Assembly: GCF_051521495.1 (NCBI RefSeq)
Contig: NZ_CP150355.1
Location: forward strand, 1,984,001-2,048,000
Direction of reading: 5' to 3'
Source: Sorangium sp051521495
GTDB taxonomy: Bacteria > Myxococcota_A > Polyangia > Polyangiales > Polyangiaceae
Length of the DNA: 64,000 bases
Part shown: in pieces, positions 42,446 to 50,170 of the stretch
Numbering within the stretch: position 1 is the first letter of the stretch
Layout of the letters: each line of letters opens with the position of its first letter
Notes under the pieces: generated by a model
What the model was told of the DNA's origin: nothing
Database searches by the model: none
The model's input: only the letters and a program-made list of their open reading frames with translations
Program-made: the position numbers and the translations under genes

Positions 42446-43555
42446 ATGAGATCAGTTCTTTCTTTGGCAATGTGCGGGGTGCTGGTCGGTGCATTCGCCA
42501 TGACGGGTTGCGGTGACGACGACGACACCGGCAGCGGCGGGGCGGGCGGGGGTGGGACCACCTCCAGCACGTCGGCGAGCTCCTCCAACAGCTCGACCAG
42601 CGCGGGCACTGGTGGCGAGGGCGGGGGCAACGGCGGCGCTGGCGGCGAGGGCGAGGTTGGCGGCGCGGGCGGGGGCAACGGCGGCGCGGGCGGCGAAGGC
42701 GGCGCGGCCGAAGGTGGCGGCGGCGGCGGAGGCGGCGCCCCCGACATCGGTCCCGGGCCGGAGGAGAGCTGCTCGGGTTGCGCCCGGCTGGCCGTGCCTT
42801 TCACCGCGGCCGACACGGGGACGCTGTTCCAGTTCGACTTCTCGCCGGTGGTCGACCTGACCGGCGCCACGGTCACGTTCCGTGTAAAGGCTCAGTCTGC
42901 CACCGGCGGCGGTGTCCAGACGTACGTGCAGAACGGGAGCGCACAGGGCTGGGTGGGCGTCCCCTGGGCGTGGACGGCCTTCAGCACCCTGAAGGACTGG
43001 ACGGAGCTCACCATCGACGTCGACAAGGCCGCTGCCGCTGCCGCTGCCGCTGATCCGAACACGAAGTTCGACAAGGCCAAGGTGCAGCGCATCGGCATCA
43101 AGGTCGGGGCCGGTGACACTGGACCCTGGGCCAACCCGACCATCGTCTATGTCGACTCGATCACGGTCACGAAGTCCAGCCGCTCGAGCGGCGATGGCGG
43201 CGCCGGTGGCGCGACCGGTGAGGGCGGCGCCGGCGGGGCGACCGGTGAGGGCGGCGCCGGCGGCACGGCGGGCGCGAGCAGCGAGGGCGGCGCCGGCGGC
43301 ACGGCGGGCGCGAGCGGCGAGGGCGGCGCCGGCGGCACGGCGGGCGCGAGCGGCGAGGGCGGCGCTGGCGGCACGGCGGGCGCGAGCGGCGAGGGCGGCG
43401 CCGGCGGCACGAGCGGCGAGGGCGGCGCCGGCGGCGCGAGCGGCGAGGTGGTTCATGTGATCGGTCCGTTCGAGTTCACGGACGGGCTGCAGAAGTTCCT
43501 GCTCGGCGACTACCAGCCTGTGCCTGGCTCGCGGATCGATCACCTCGGCGAGTGA
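42446..43555 (+). CDS. paralogue C of the three-member lipoprotein family
   Basis: The 369-residue product starts MRSVLSLAMCGVLVGAFAMT with a lipobox Cys, then a GGNGGAGGEG linker. The jelly-roll domain is CSGCARLAVPFTAADTGTLF, VDLTGATVTFRVKAQSAT, VGVPWAWTAFSTLKDW, PWANPTIVYVDSITVTKS; an Ala run (AAAAAAAAD) is inserted in one loop. A linker of GAGGTAGASGEG repeats precedes the shared tail VIGPFEFTDGLQKFLLGDYQ then PVPGSRIDHLGE. C is the most diverged copy in both tail and leader. No catalytic motif is seen. The same N-terminal signal as B, almost residue for residue, points to duplication from B or its ancestor. Confidence 0.82.
   Translation: MRSVLSLAMCGVLVGAFAMTGCGDDDDTGSGGAGGGGTTSSTSASSSNSSTSAGTGGEGGGNGGAGGEGEVGGAGGGNGGAGGEGGAAEGGGGGGGGAPDIGPGPEESCSGCARLAVPFTAADTGTLFQFDFSPVVDLTGATVTFRVKAQSATGGGVQTYVQNGSAQGWVGVPWAWTAFSTLKDWTELTIDVDKAAAAAAAADPNTKFDKAKVQRIGIKVGAGDTGPWANPTIVYVDSITVTKSSRSSGDGGAGGATGEGGAGGATGEGGAGGTAGASSEGGAGGTAGASGEGGAGGTAGASGEGGAGGTAGASGEGGAGGTSGEGGAGGASGEVVHVIGPFEFTDGLQKFLLGDYQPVPGSRIDHLGE
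43190..43440. repeat. Gly-rich coding repeats of paralogue C
   Basis: Near-identical 39-bp units (GGCGGCACGGCGGGCGCGAG followed by CGGCGAGGGCGGCGC) recur four to five times and encode GGTAGASGEGGAG. Perfect neighbouring copies mark this as a slippage-prone array. Confidence 0.85.
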
Positions 43556-43807
43556 GCCAGGACGGCCCGAGGCGCTCGCTCTCGCGCTGGTGCGCGGAGC
43601 GAGCGCCCGGCCCTCCTCATCGATCATCGAGGGCGCCGGTGCGCCCCATCTCGACCCAGCTTCCGCGGTCCACGAACTGCACGTAACGGCACGCCTGCTT
43701 CCGGTCCGCGAAGCGCCTCCACGAGCCAGGGCTGGAGGGCGAGCCCGAGGCGAAAGCCACCGCCGTCCGACCCAGCGGCGCTCTCCGCTGGCTTGGCCAA
43801 GGTCCGC

Positions 43808-44668
43808 ATGATCCGAACCGTCCACACGACCCGCTACGTCACCCCGCTCCGCGAGGGCGGGTCGCTGCCGGCCCTCGTCGAGGCCGACGACGAGGGGCTC
43901 TATGTCCTGAAACTCCGCGGCGCCGGCCAGGGGCCAAAGGCGCTCATCGCGGAGCTCGTCGCGGGGGAGATCGGGCGCGCGCTCGGGCTGCCGGTGCCGG
44001 AGATCGTCTTCATGGAGCTCGACCCTGCGTTCGGGCGCGCCGAGCCGGATCCGGAGCTCTCCGATCTGCTCTCGGCGAGCGCCGGCCTGAACCTCGCCCT
44101 CGACTACCTGCCCGGATCGCTCGCCTTCCAGCCGCTCGCCGCCCCTGCGCTCGACCCGGGGCTTGCGGCGGCCGTCGTCTGGTTCGACGCGTTCGTGAGC
44201 AACGTGGACCGGACGCCCAAGAACCCCAACCTGCTCCTGTGGCACCGGCGCCTCTGGCTGATCGATCACGGCGCGGCGCTCTATGTCCACCACGCCTGGA
44301 CCGACGCCACCGATCCGCGCGCCGACGCTGACGACCGCTTCCCGCTCATCAAGAGCCATGTCCTGCTCCCGTTCGCGGGCGATCTCGCCGCGGCCGACGC
44401 CGCGCTGAGCGCCCGGCTCACCCCCGAGCGCATCGCGGAGATCGTCGCCGCGATCCCGGACGCGTGGCTGGCCGAGCAGGAGCCTCGGGGCCGGCACCCG
44501 GGAGAGCGGTGGTCCGCGTTCTCGCCCGACGCGGCCGACGCACCGCCGCCCGACGCGGCGCCGGTCGCGGCGCGGCGCGCGGCGTACGCCGCCTACCTGA
44601 CCCACCGCCTCGCGTCTCCGCGGGGCTTCGTCGAGGAGGCGCTCGATGCCGCCCGTGCCCGGCGGTAG
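43808..44668 (+). CDS. HipA-like kinase-fold protein
   Basis: The 286-residue product starts at ATG 43808 (AAGG 5 nt upstream; a TTG at 43793 would add five residues). It matches the HipA-like kinase type found with DUF3037: RYVTPLREGGSLPALVEADD, GLYVLKLRGAGQGPKALIAE with the nucleotide-binding Lys, GEIGRALGLPVPEI, then the catalytic segment FDAFVSNVDRTPKNPNLLLW (Asn-Asp-x4-Asn order varied) and LWLIDHGAALYVHH with the metal-binding Asp. It is shorter than canonical HipA (about 440) and lacks its N-terminal subdomain, and there is no HipB-type antitoxin beside it. The DUF3037 gene overlaps its end by 23 nt. The substrate is unknown. Confidence 0.82.
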   Translation: MIRTVHTTRYVTPLREGGSLPALVEADDEGLYVLKLRGAGQGPKALIAELVAGEIGRALGLPVPEIVFMELDPAFGRAEPDPELSDLLSASAGLNLALDYLPGSLAFQPLAAPALDPGLAAAVVWFDAFVSNVDRTPKNPNLLLWHRRLWLIDHGAALYVHHAWTDATDPRADADDRFPLIKSHVLLPFAGDLAAADAALSARLTPERIAEIVAAIPDAWLAEQEPRGRHPGERWSAFSPDAADAPPPDAAPVAARRAAYAAYLTHRLASPRGFVEEALDAARARR

Positions 44669-45086
44669 CCCTCCGCGCGCGCGCGACGTCGACGGCGCCG
44701 CCGACCCGTTCGACTACGCCGTGCTGCGCGTGGTCCCGCGCGTGGAGCGCGGCGAGCGCGTCAACGTCGGGGTGGTCCTCTTCTGCCGCGCACGGGGCTT
44801 CCTCGACGCGCGCTTCGAGCCCGACGAGCGGCGCCTGCTCGCCCTCTGGCCCGACCTCGACCTCGAGGCGGTCCGCGGCCACCTCGACTTCGTCCGCCGC
44901 GTCTGCGCCGGCGATCGGGCGTGCGGGTACGTCGCCGAGCTCCCCCAGGCCGAGCGCTTCGGCTGGGTGGTGTCCCCGGCCAGCACCGTCGTCCAGCCCT
45001 CGCGCGTCCACGCCGGCGTCGGCGCCGACCCTGCCGCGGCGCTCGACCGGCTGCTCGCGACCCTGGTGCGGTCCGGGCAGGGCTGA
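44646..45086 (+). CDS. DUF3037 protein, partner of HipA-like kinase
   Basis: The 146-residue product has a short disordered lead and the DUF3037 core: PFDYAVLRVVPRVERGERVN and VGVVLFCRARGFLDARFEPD, with RLLALWPDLDLEAVRGHLDF and a conserved ERFGWVVSPASTVVQPSRVH segment. DUF3037 genes are regularly adjacent to HipA-like kinase genes, as here with a 23-nt overlap, so the pair likely acts together, perhaps as modulator and kinase. No biochemical role is established to my knowledge. Its stop codon is the first triplet of a 40-bp tandem repeat array. Confidence 0.85.
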   Translation: MPPVPGGSPPRARDVDGAADPFDYAVLRVVPRVERGERVNVGVVLFCRARGFLDARFEPDERRLLALWPDLDLEAVRGHLDFVRRVCAGDRACGYVAELPQAERFGWVVSPASTVVQPSRVHAGVGADPAAALDRLLATLVRSGQG

Positions 45087-45240
45087 GCGACGCGGCGCGA
45101 GGGCGCCGTGAGCGAGCGCGGTGTGAGCGACGCGGCGCGAGGGCGCCGTGAGCGAGCGCGGTGTGAGCGAGGCGGTGCGAGCGCGGTGTGAGCGAGGCGG
45201 CGCGAGCGCGGTGTGAGCGAGGCGGCGCGAGGGCGCCGTC
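45084..45240. repeat. 40-bp and 25-bp tandem repeats
   Basis: Two identical 40-bp units (starting TGAGCGACGCGGCGCGAGGG, 45084-45123 and 45124-45163) are followed by 25-bp shortened units (45164-45188 and 45189-45213) and a final 27 bp. Every unit begins with TGAGCGA. The array fills the gap between the convergent DUF3037 and DUF808 genes. Confidence 0.9.
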
Positions 45241-45244
45241 CAGG

Positions 45245-46168
45245 TCAGTGGCCGTCTTTCTCCCGGGCCACCGCCTGCTTCACCGCGGTCACGACGCCCA
45301 GCACCACCGCGCCGGCCGCGACGCCGACGACCACGTTGGCGAGCGACGGCACCACCGCGCCGAGCACGGAGCCGGCGCCCTGGGTCATGTCCTCGATGTG
45401 GTGGTGCAGCCACGGCACGCCGTGCGTCAGGATGCCTCCGCCGACGAGGAACATCGCCGCCGTGCCGGCGACCGACAGGCCCTTCATCAGCCACGGCGCC
45501 GCCTTCAGGATGCCGCTGCCCAGCGACCGCTGCAGATCGCCGCTCTGGCGGCTCAGGAAGAGGCCGGCGTCGTCGAGCTTGACGATGCCGGCGACCACGC
45601 CGTAGACGCCCACCGTCATCAGCACCGCGATGCCGCTCAGCACGACGACCTGCGTGCCGAACGACGACGCGGCCACGGTGCCCAGCGTGATCGCGATGAT
45701 CTCGGCCGACAGGATGAAGTCGGTGCGCACCGCGCCCTTGATCTTCGCCCTCTCGAACTCCACGAGGTCGATGTTCGGATCGGAGAACGCCTGCACGAGC
45801 TCGGCGCGGTGCGCCTCGTCGTCGTGCTTGCTGTGCAGCACCTTGTGGGCGACCTTCTCGAAGCCCTCGTAACAGAGGAAGGCGCCGCCGACCATGAGCA
45901 GCGGGGTGACGGCCCAGGGCGCGAGGGCGCTGATCGCGAGCGCCGCCGGCACCAGGATGGCCTTGTTGAGCAGCGAGCCCTTCGCCACGGCCAGCACGAC
46001 CGGCAGCTCGCGATCGGCGGTGACGCCCGTCACCTGCTGGGCGTTCAGCGCCAGATCGTCGCCCAGCACGCCGGCGGTCTTCTTGGCGGCCACCTTGGTC
46101 AGCACGGCGACGTCGTCCAGCACGGTGGCGATGTCGTCGATCAGGGCGAGCAGGCTGCTTCCGGCCAT
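45245..46168 (-). CDS. DUF808 (YedI-like) inner-membrane protein
   Basis: The 307-residue product starts with MAGSSLLALIDDIATVLDDV, the family hallmark. KVAAKKTAGVLGDDLALNAQ, several hydrophobic spans (LVPAALAISALAPWAVTPLL, TLGTVAASSFGTQVVVLSG), KIKGAVRTDFILSAEIIAI and the C-terminal GGGILTHGVPWLHHHIED follow. These features and the length match DUF808/YedI proteins of unknown function in the inner membrane. GAGGAC precedes the ATG. Both flanks consist of simple tandem repeats, so the gene appears isolated. Confidence 0.92.
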   Translation of the reverse strand: MAGSSLLALIDDIATVLDDVAVLTKVAAKKTAGVLGDDLALNAQQVTGVTADRELPVVLAVAKGSLLNKAILVPAALAISALAPWAVTPLLMVGGAFLCYEGFEKVAHKVLHSKHDDEAHRAELVQAFSDPNIDLVEFERAKIKGAVRTDFILSAEIIAITLGTVAASSFGTQVVVLSGIAVLMTVGVYGVVAGIVKLDDAGLFLSRQSGDLQRSLGSGILKAAPWLMKGLSVAGTAAMFLVGGGILTHGVPWLHHHIEDMTQGAGSVLGAVVPSLANVVVGVAAGAVVLGVVTAVKQAVAREKDGH

Positions 46169-46196
46169 GGAGTGGGGTCCTCGTCGGGTGAATGGG

Positions 46197-46499
46197 GTGG
46201 CGCGTGGCGCGTGGCGCGTGGCGCGTGGCGCGTGGCGCGTGGCGAACGTCGCGGGCGGCGCCGCGCGGCGATCGTCGCGGCGGGCATCGTAGCGGGCGAA
46301 GGCGGCGGACGGGTCGAAGATCCTGGACGTCCGCGTCGATCGGCCCGCCTGAGCGGCGGCGAGGCGGTGACGCGGCGATACGGCGAGGCGGCGACGTGGA
46401 AAGCGGCGATGCGGCGACGCGGCGACGCGGAAAGCGGCGACGCGGCGATGCGGCGATGCGGCGATGCGGCGATGCGGCGAGACGGCGATGCGGCGACGC
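46197..46499. repeat. 7-bp and 8-bp microsatellite arrays
   Basis: GTGGCGC is repeated six times plus one variant at 46197-46245. Further on, from about 46371, imperfect ACGCGGCG/ATGCGGCG octamers lead to four perfect ATGCGGCG copies at 46448-46479. These arrays fill most of the 331-bp gap before the RbgA gene stop; no gene is present. Confidence 0.9.
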
Positions 46500-47411
46500 T
46501 CAGGCGCTCTCTTCGATCCCCGACGGCGCCTCCAGCCCCGGCGGCTCCTCCAGGCTGACGCGCCCGAGCCGCCCGGCGCGGAAGTCGTGGACCAGGATGT
46601 CCGACGCCTTGTGCAGGTCCACCGCCCCGCCGCTGCGCAGGCAGCCGCGGCGGCGGCCGATCTCCTCGATCAGCGCGGCGGCCGTCTCCGGCAGCTCCTT
46701 CAGCTTGTAGCGGGCGACGAGGAGCTCGGGGTAGCGCCGCAGGAAGTACCCCGCCGCGAACAGGGCGACGCTCTGGTAATCGATGGCCGTGTCGGGGATC
46801 GCCCCGCCCACGGCGAGGCGGAACGAGGCCGCCTCATCGTCGATCTTGGGCCAGAGGATCCCCGGGTTGTCGGAGATGGCCATGCCGGTCTTCAAGGTGA
46901 CGAGCTGCTGGCTCTTCGTGACCGCGGGCTCGTCGCCGACCTTGGCCACCTTGCGCTCCATGAGCGCGTTGATGAGCGTCGATTTGCCGACGTTGGGGAT
47001 CCCCACGATCATGGCCCGCACCACCTTGCCGGGGCCGTTCTTGGGGGGCGCGAGGCGCTTGCAGAGCTCCGGGATCCGGCGCCGCGCCTCGCCTGGCTGG
47101 CTCGCGGAGATGGCGATCGCGAGCACCTTGCCGCCCGGCGAGGCGTCGCCCGGCGCCTCGTCCGAGGGCGCCGCGCGCTCCGCCTCGAAGTGGCGGAGCC
47201 ACGCCGTTGTGACGGCCGGGTCCGCCAGATCGCTCTTGTTCAGCACCTTGATGCACGGCTTCTGGCCGCGCAGCTCGGCGAGGACGGGGTTCTCGCTGGC
47301 CAGCGGCATGCGGGCGTCGAGCACCTCGATGATGACGTCCTGCGCCGGCATCGACTCGGCGATCGTGCGCCGAGCCTTGGTCATGTGGCCTGGGTACCAT
47401 TGAATCGACAT
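46500..47411 (-). CDS. rbgA: ribosome biogenesis GTPase RbgA (YlqF)
   Basis: The 303-residue product is a circularly permuted GTPase: IQWYPGHMTKARRTI at the start, G4 NKSD (58-61), G5 in ISAS, G1 GIPNVGKST (137-145), G2-like VTKSQQ, G3 DNPG, then the C-terminal helical RNA-binding domain ending in GRVSLEEP. RbgA acts late in 50S subunit assembly. The permuted order and the YPGHM motif make the assignment firm. The acidic insert APSDEAPGDASPGG near residues 80-95 is lineage-specific. The octamer array runs up to its stop codon. Confidence 0.95.
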   Translation of the reverse strand: MSIQWYPGHMTKARRTIAESMPAQDVIIEVLDARMPLASENPVLAELRGQKPCIKVLNKSDLADPAVTTAWLRHFEAERAAPSDEAPGDASPGGKVLAIAISASQPGEARRRIPELCKRLAPPKNGPGKVVRAMIVGIPNVGKSTLINALMERKVAKVGDEPAVTKSQQLVTLKTGMAISDNPGILWPKIDDEAASFRLAVGGAIPDTAIDYQSVALFAAGYFLRRYPELLVARYKLKELPETAAALIEEIGRRRGCLRSGGAVDLHKASDILVHDFRAGRLGRVSLEEPPGLEAPSGIEESA

Positions 47412-47441
47412 CCGCGGCGCACCCCTATCACGCCCGGAGGC

Positions 47442-48152
47442 TCACGCGCACCCGTCCGGGCCGCAGGCCGCCCCCTCGGCGAACGCCTGCTCGGGCGCGT
47501 CGGCCGCCTCGTCCCACGCCCGCTGGAGCACGCCGAGGAGGGCCTCCGCCGGCTGCGCGCCGGAGACGCCGTACCGCCCGCCGAACGCGAAGAAGGGCAC
47601 GCCCGAGATGCCGATCGCGCGCGCCTCGGCCTCGTCGGCCCGCACCTCGCGCGCGTAGGCGTCGCCCGCGAGCGCCGCGCGGACCTCCTCCGGGTCGAGC
47701 CCCGCCTCGCCGGCGAGGCGCGCGAGCACCTCCGGCTCGCCGAGCGCCTCGCCCTCGGTCATGTAGCCGCGGAAGAGCCGCTCCTTCACCGCGTCCTGCG
47801 CGCCGCGCTCGGCCGCGAGGTGCAGCACGCGGTGCGCGTCGAAGGTGTTGCCGGACCGGACCTTGTCGAAGCGGAGATCGAGGCCGTCCGCCGCGCCCAC
47901 CTCGGTCATCTGCCGGATCATCGCCTCGGCCTTGGCGACGGGCACGCCGTACTTCCTCGCGAGCCGCTCGGCGTAGGAGACATCGGAGTCGAGGACGCGC
48001 TTCGCCGAGGGGTCGAGCTCGAACGCGCGCCAGACGACCTCGACGGCGTTCCGGTGCGGGAACCTGGCGAGCGCGGCCTCGAGCCGGCGCTTGCCGACGT
48101 AGCACCACGGGCACGCGATGTCGGACCAGACATCGACACGGAGCTTTTTCAT
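47442..48152 (-). CDS. DsbA-family (FrnE-type) thioredoxin-fold oxidoreductase
   Basis: The 236-residue product has no signal peptide and starts KKLRVDVWSDIACPWCYVGK, with the CPWC active site at residues 14-17. It continues with VVWRAFELDP, a helical insertion, RSGNTFDAHRVLHLA, and the cis-Pro region ISGVPFFAFGGRYGVSGAQP. This is the FrnE-type DSBA group (cytoplasmic, 2-hydroxychromene-2-carboxylate isomerase-like). The C-terminus carries an extra CGPDGC pair, seen in some FrnE homologues and possibly a second redox or metal site. It likely handles thiol redox in the cytoplasm under stress. Confidence 0.92.
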   Translation of the reverse strand: MKKLRVDVWSDIACPWCYVGKRRLEAALARFPHRNAVEVVWRAFELDPSAKRVLDSDVSYAERLARKYGVPVAKAEAMIRQMTEVGAADGLDLRFDKVRSGNTFDAHRVLHLAAERGAQDAVKERLFRGYMTEGEALGEPEVLARLAGEAGLDPEEVRAALAGDAYAREVRADEAEARAIGISGVPFFAFGGRYGVSGAQPAEALLGVLQRAWDEAADAPEQAFAEGAACGPDGCA

Positions 48153-48568
48153 GGCGGTCAGGGTAGGGCGCCGCGGCGCCTCCGGCCAGGCGGCGCTCGT
48201 CGCAGGCGGGAAGGGCGTCTGCGCGGCGCTGGGGAGGGAGGCGTTGAGCTCGCCGAGAGAGCCGAGCCCTCCCGTGTACGCCCGCCTGTGGGGGCGGCCG
48301 TCGCCTTCGCGGTGGCGTTCTGAGATCGGGTCGATGTTCTGCTGCGCGGTGATCCAGCGTTGCCGGGATTCATCGAGTCACACGAAGGGCACACATAGAG
48401 AAATAAGACACGGCGAGAGCCGTGCCTGCCTGGTGGAAGTGCGGGCGATCGAGCCCGAAGATGCCTATGCCTGGCGATCCGGTGCAGGAATAGCAAGGAC
48501 GTAATGCGTCCACCTCACCGTTGACGCTGCCTTCCGGCGGGAGAAGCATCAGGCACCGGGGGGAAGGA
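48153..48568. other. 416-bp gap, promoter region of next genes
   Basis: No gene is apparent. A GGCGCC-GC-GGCGCC inverted repeat lies near 48167. Base composition falls noticeably from about 48340 onwards (for example CACACGAAGGGCACACATAG), marking entry into the distinct segment that carries the next three genes. Confidence 0.5.
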
Positions 48569-49117
48569 ATGGGGCACAAGCTGAAGATGGAGGCGCGCGC
48601 GCTCGTGCTGTGCGGCTGTGCCTGTCCGTTCTTCGTTGTTCCGGCGCCCGCAAAGGCTCTCGATTTCAGCGGTGGCGTGAGCGTGGGCGGGATCCAGATC
48701 GGGCCCGACCCCAGGCTTGCGGTGAGTCCCTTCGCTGGGTTGCTGTGGCGTCGCGAGAGAAATTTCCTGCTCGAAGTCCATCACATGTTCAGCATCCTCC
48801 CCGGAGAACGGGTGGGAGTTCACGATCGAACGGCTGTCAGCCTCCTGTACGCCTGGAAGACAGGCAAAGTCGGCCTCGGGCCGTCCTTGTCGATCTACTC
48901 GATGCCGGTGTGCGGCATCGTGATCTGTAGCCGAGTGGTGGGGATTGCCCCGGGCAGTCACGCACAGGTCGACTGGTACTTCTCCGAGCCTTTGGGAGTG
49001 TCTGTGAGCGCCAACTTGGACTGGGCTGGCGGAAGCAGTCGTGTTCTTCGTGGCAACCTGATGGCGATGGTTACCGCTGGACCTGTTTGGAGATTCGGGG
49101 GGAAGAGAAATGAATAG
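48569..49117 (+). CDS. exported beta-barrel-like protein of unknown function
   Basis: The 182-residue product has a basic start, a hydrophobic signal (ALVLCGCACPFFVVPAPAKA) and a beta-rich body: DFSGGVSVGGIQIGPDPRLA, FAGLLWRRERNFLLEVHHMF, TAVSLLYAWKTGKVGLGPSL. It ends with VTAGPVWRFGGKRNE, which is barrel-like though without a terminal Phe. AAGGA abuts ATG 48569; an ATG at 48587 is an alternative. The next gene starts 8 nt inside its end. I recognise no family. The segment has lower GC and less biased codons than its surroundings, which suggests acquisition by transfer. Confidence 0.68.
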   Translation: MGHKLKMEARALVLCGCACPFFVVPAPAKALDFSGGVSVGGIQIGPDPRLAVSPFAGLLWRRERNFLLEVHHMFSILPGERVGVHDRTAVSLLYAWKTGKVGLGPSLSIYSMPVCGIVICSRVVGIAPGSHAQVDWYFSEPLGVSVSANLDWAGGSSRVLRGNLMAMVTAGPVWRFGGKRNE

Positions 49118-49628
49118 GTTGATCGCCATTTGGGCTGTCGGTCTCACGGCATGCAATTTCGATGTGGGTGAGTGCTGGGTCCGCGGTGAGGGAAGGGACG
49201 GTACAGGCGGCATCATCAACCCGACGACGGGCTCTGGAGACTTCGGGGACGTGCCTCCGGATCCGAGAGGCTCCGAGGAACCAACCGAATGCGCGAGCAC
49301 GGACTCGAGTCGTAAGGATGCTGACGCTCCGCCGCAGGCTGAGCCTCCACCGCAGGTTGATGCTCCGTATGAAGCTGGCCTGAAGGTATTCTGCACCAAG
49401 CCTGACCATGGCGCTGCATGTTCAGAGCGGTGCCTCGAGAAAGGAATCGGATGTGTTGCACTCGCCGTGCATCCATACAAGCCTGATGGTGGAACTGGTA
49501 AATTGTTTTCGTGCAACGACTTGATGGTTGGGTTTATGTGTGGATACCATTATCCGAATGGTGATGATTGTTATTACCCGCTTGGGGTGCCTTTCCCAAA
49601 GGTTTGTTCCTACTCGGGGAACGACTAG
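49110..49628 (+). CDS. small Cys-rich lipoprotein
   Basis: The 172-residue product overlaps the preceding gene by 8 nt, so the two are coupled. A lipobox LTAC follows a short signal, then an acidic, Pro-rich linker, then a compact domain of about 75 residues with eight cysteines. Segments include VFCTKPDHGAACSERCLEKG, IGCVALAVHPYKPDGGTGKL, CNDLMVGFMCGYHYPNGDDC and VCSYSGND. The spacing suggests a disulfide-stabilised periplasmic or surface domain. No family was recognised. Codon use is unusually AT-rich for this genome (for example TTGTTTTCGTG). Confidence 0.72.
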   Translation: MNRLIAIWAVGLTACNFDVGECWVRGEGRDGTGGIINPTTGSGDFGDVPPDPRGSEEPTECASTDSSRKDADAPPQAEPPPQVDAPYEAGLKVFCTKPDHGAACSERCLEKGIGCVALAVHPYKPDGGTGKLFSCNDLMVGFMCGYHYPNGDDCYYPLGVPFPKVCSYSGND

Positions 49629-49703
49629 GTTCCGGTAATGGAACGGCTGTGCCGCTGAGATCTTGATGGGGGATGAGTGGGAAATTGGCTGAGGAGAGGT
49701 GTG

Positions 49704-50048
49704 ATGAGCATTGAGAGGCTCTTGGTCGATTTTTACAATGGTGCCCACATGGTCGATGTCGTCGCCGCGTGGGCTTACGTGGTCGCAAATCCACAGAAAG
49801 TTCGTGAAGAGCTCGCCTCGTTCGAAAGCGCATACGAGCAGCTCATTGAACTTCATTTGGCGGGAAAGCTCGGCGTCGGAAGGGCCGAATTTTCGGTGGC
49901 GAACCTCGAAACCGTCAAGCGGATTAATCAGCTGATCAAGTCGGGATTGGACAGTGGCGAGGTGCGTCGAGCGGCGCAGGAGATACATGATTTGGCTGAA
50001 GGATGCGGGCAGGCATTGAAAGGGAGTGATTCGCGATCCTGTCCGTAG
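49704..50048 (+). CDS. small cytoplasmic helical protein of unknown function
   Basis: The 114-residue product starts at ATG 49704 after GAGGAGAGG. It has no signal peptide and is predicted all-helical: MSIERLLVDFYNGAHMVDVV, NPQKVREELASFESAYEQLI, ANLETVKRINQLIKSGLDSG. It ends in a polar tail. It follows the Cys-rich lipoprotein by 75 bp and shares its atypical base composition. Small soluble proteins in such settings are often immunity or chaperone partners, but nothing in the sequence proves this. It is unrecognised. Confidence 0.65.
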   Translation: MSIERLLVDFYNGAHMVDVVAAWAYVVANPQKVREELASFESAYEQLIELHLAGKLGVGRAEFSVANLETVKRINQLIKSGLDSGEVRRAAQEIHDLAEGCGQALKGSDSRSCP

Positions 50049-50170
50049 AGTAGGGCGGGATCATCGCGGCCATCCGAACGCCCGTCGCATCTTCGGCCTC
50101 GAGGCGCGCTCACCCCGGCGCCCGCGCCCCCGCCTTGCCGCGCGGGCTCAGCCGCGTCACGACGACGCCC

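Noticed and set aside
43617..43760. 47-codon minus-strand frame containing RKQACRYVQFVDRGSWVEM
   Set aside because: The peptide looks protein-like and could be a gene remnant, but it is very short, starts at GTG without a ribosome site and matches nothing I recognise.
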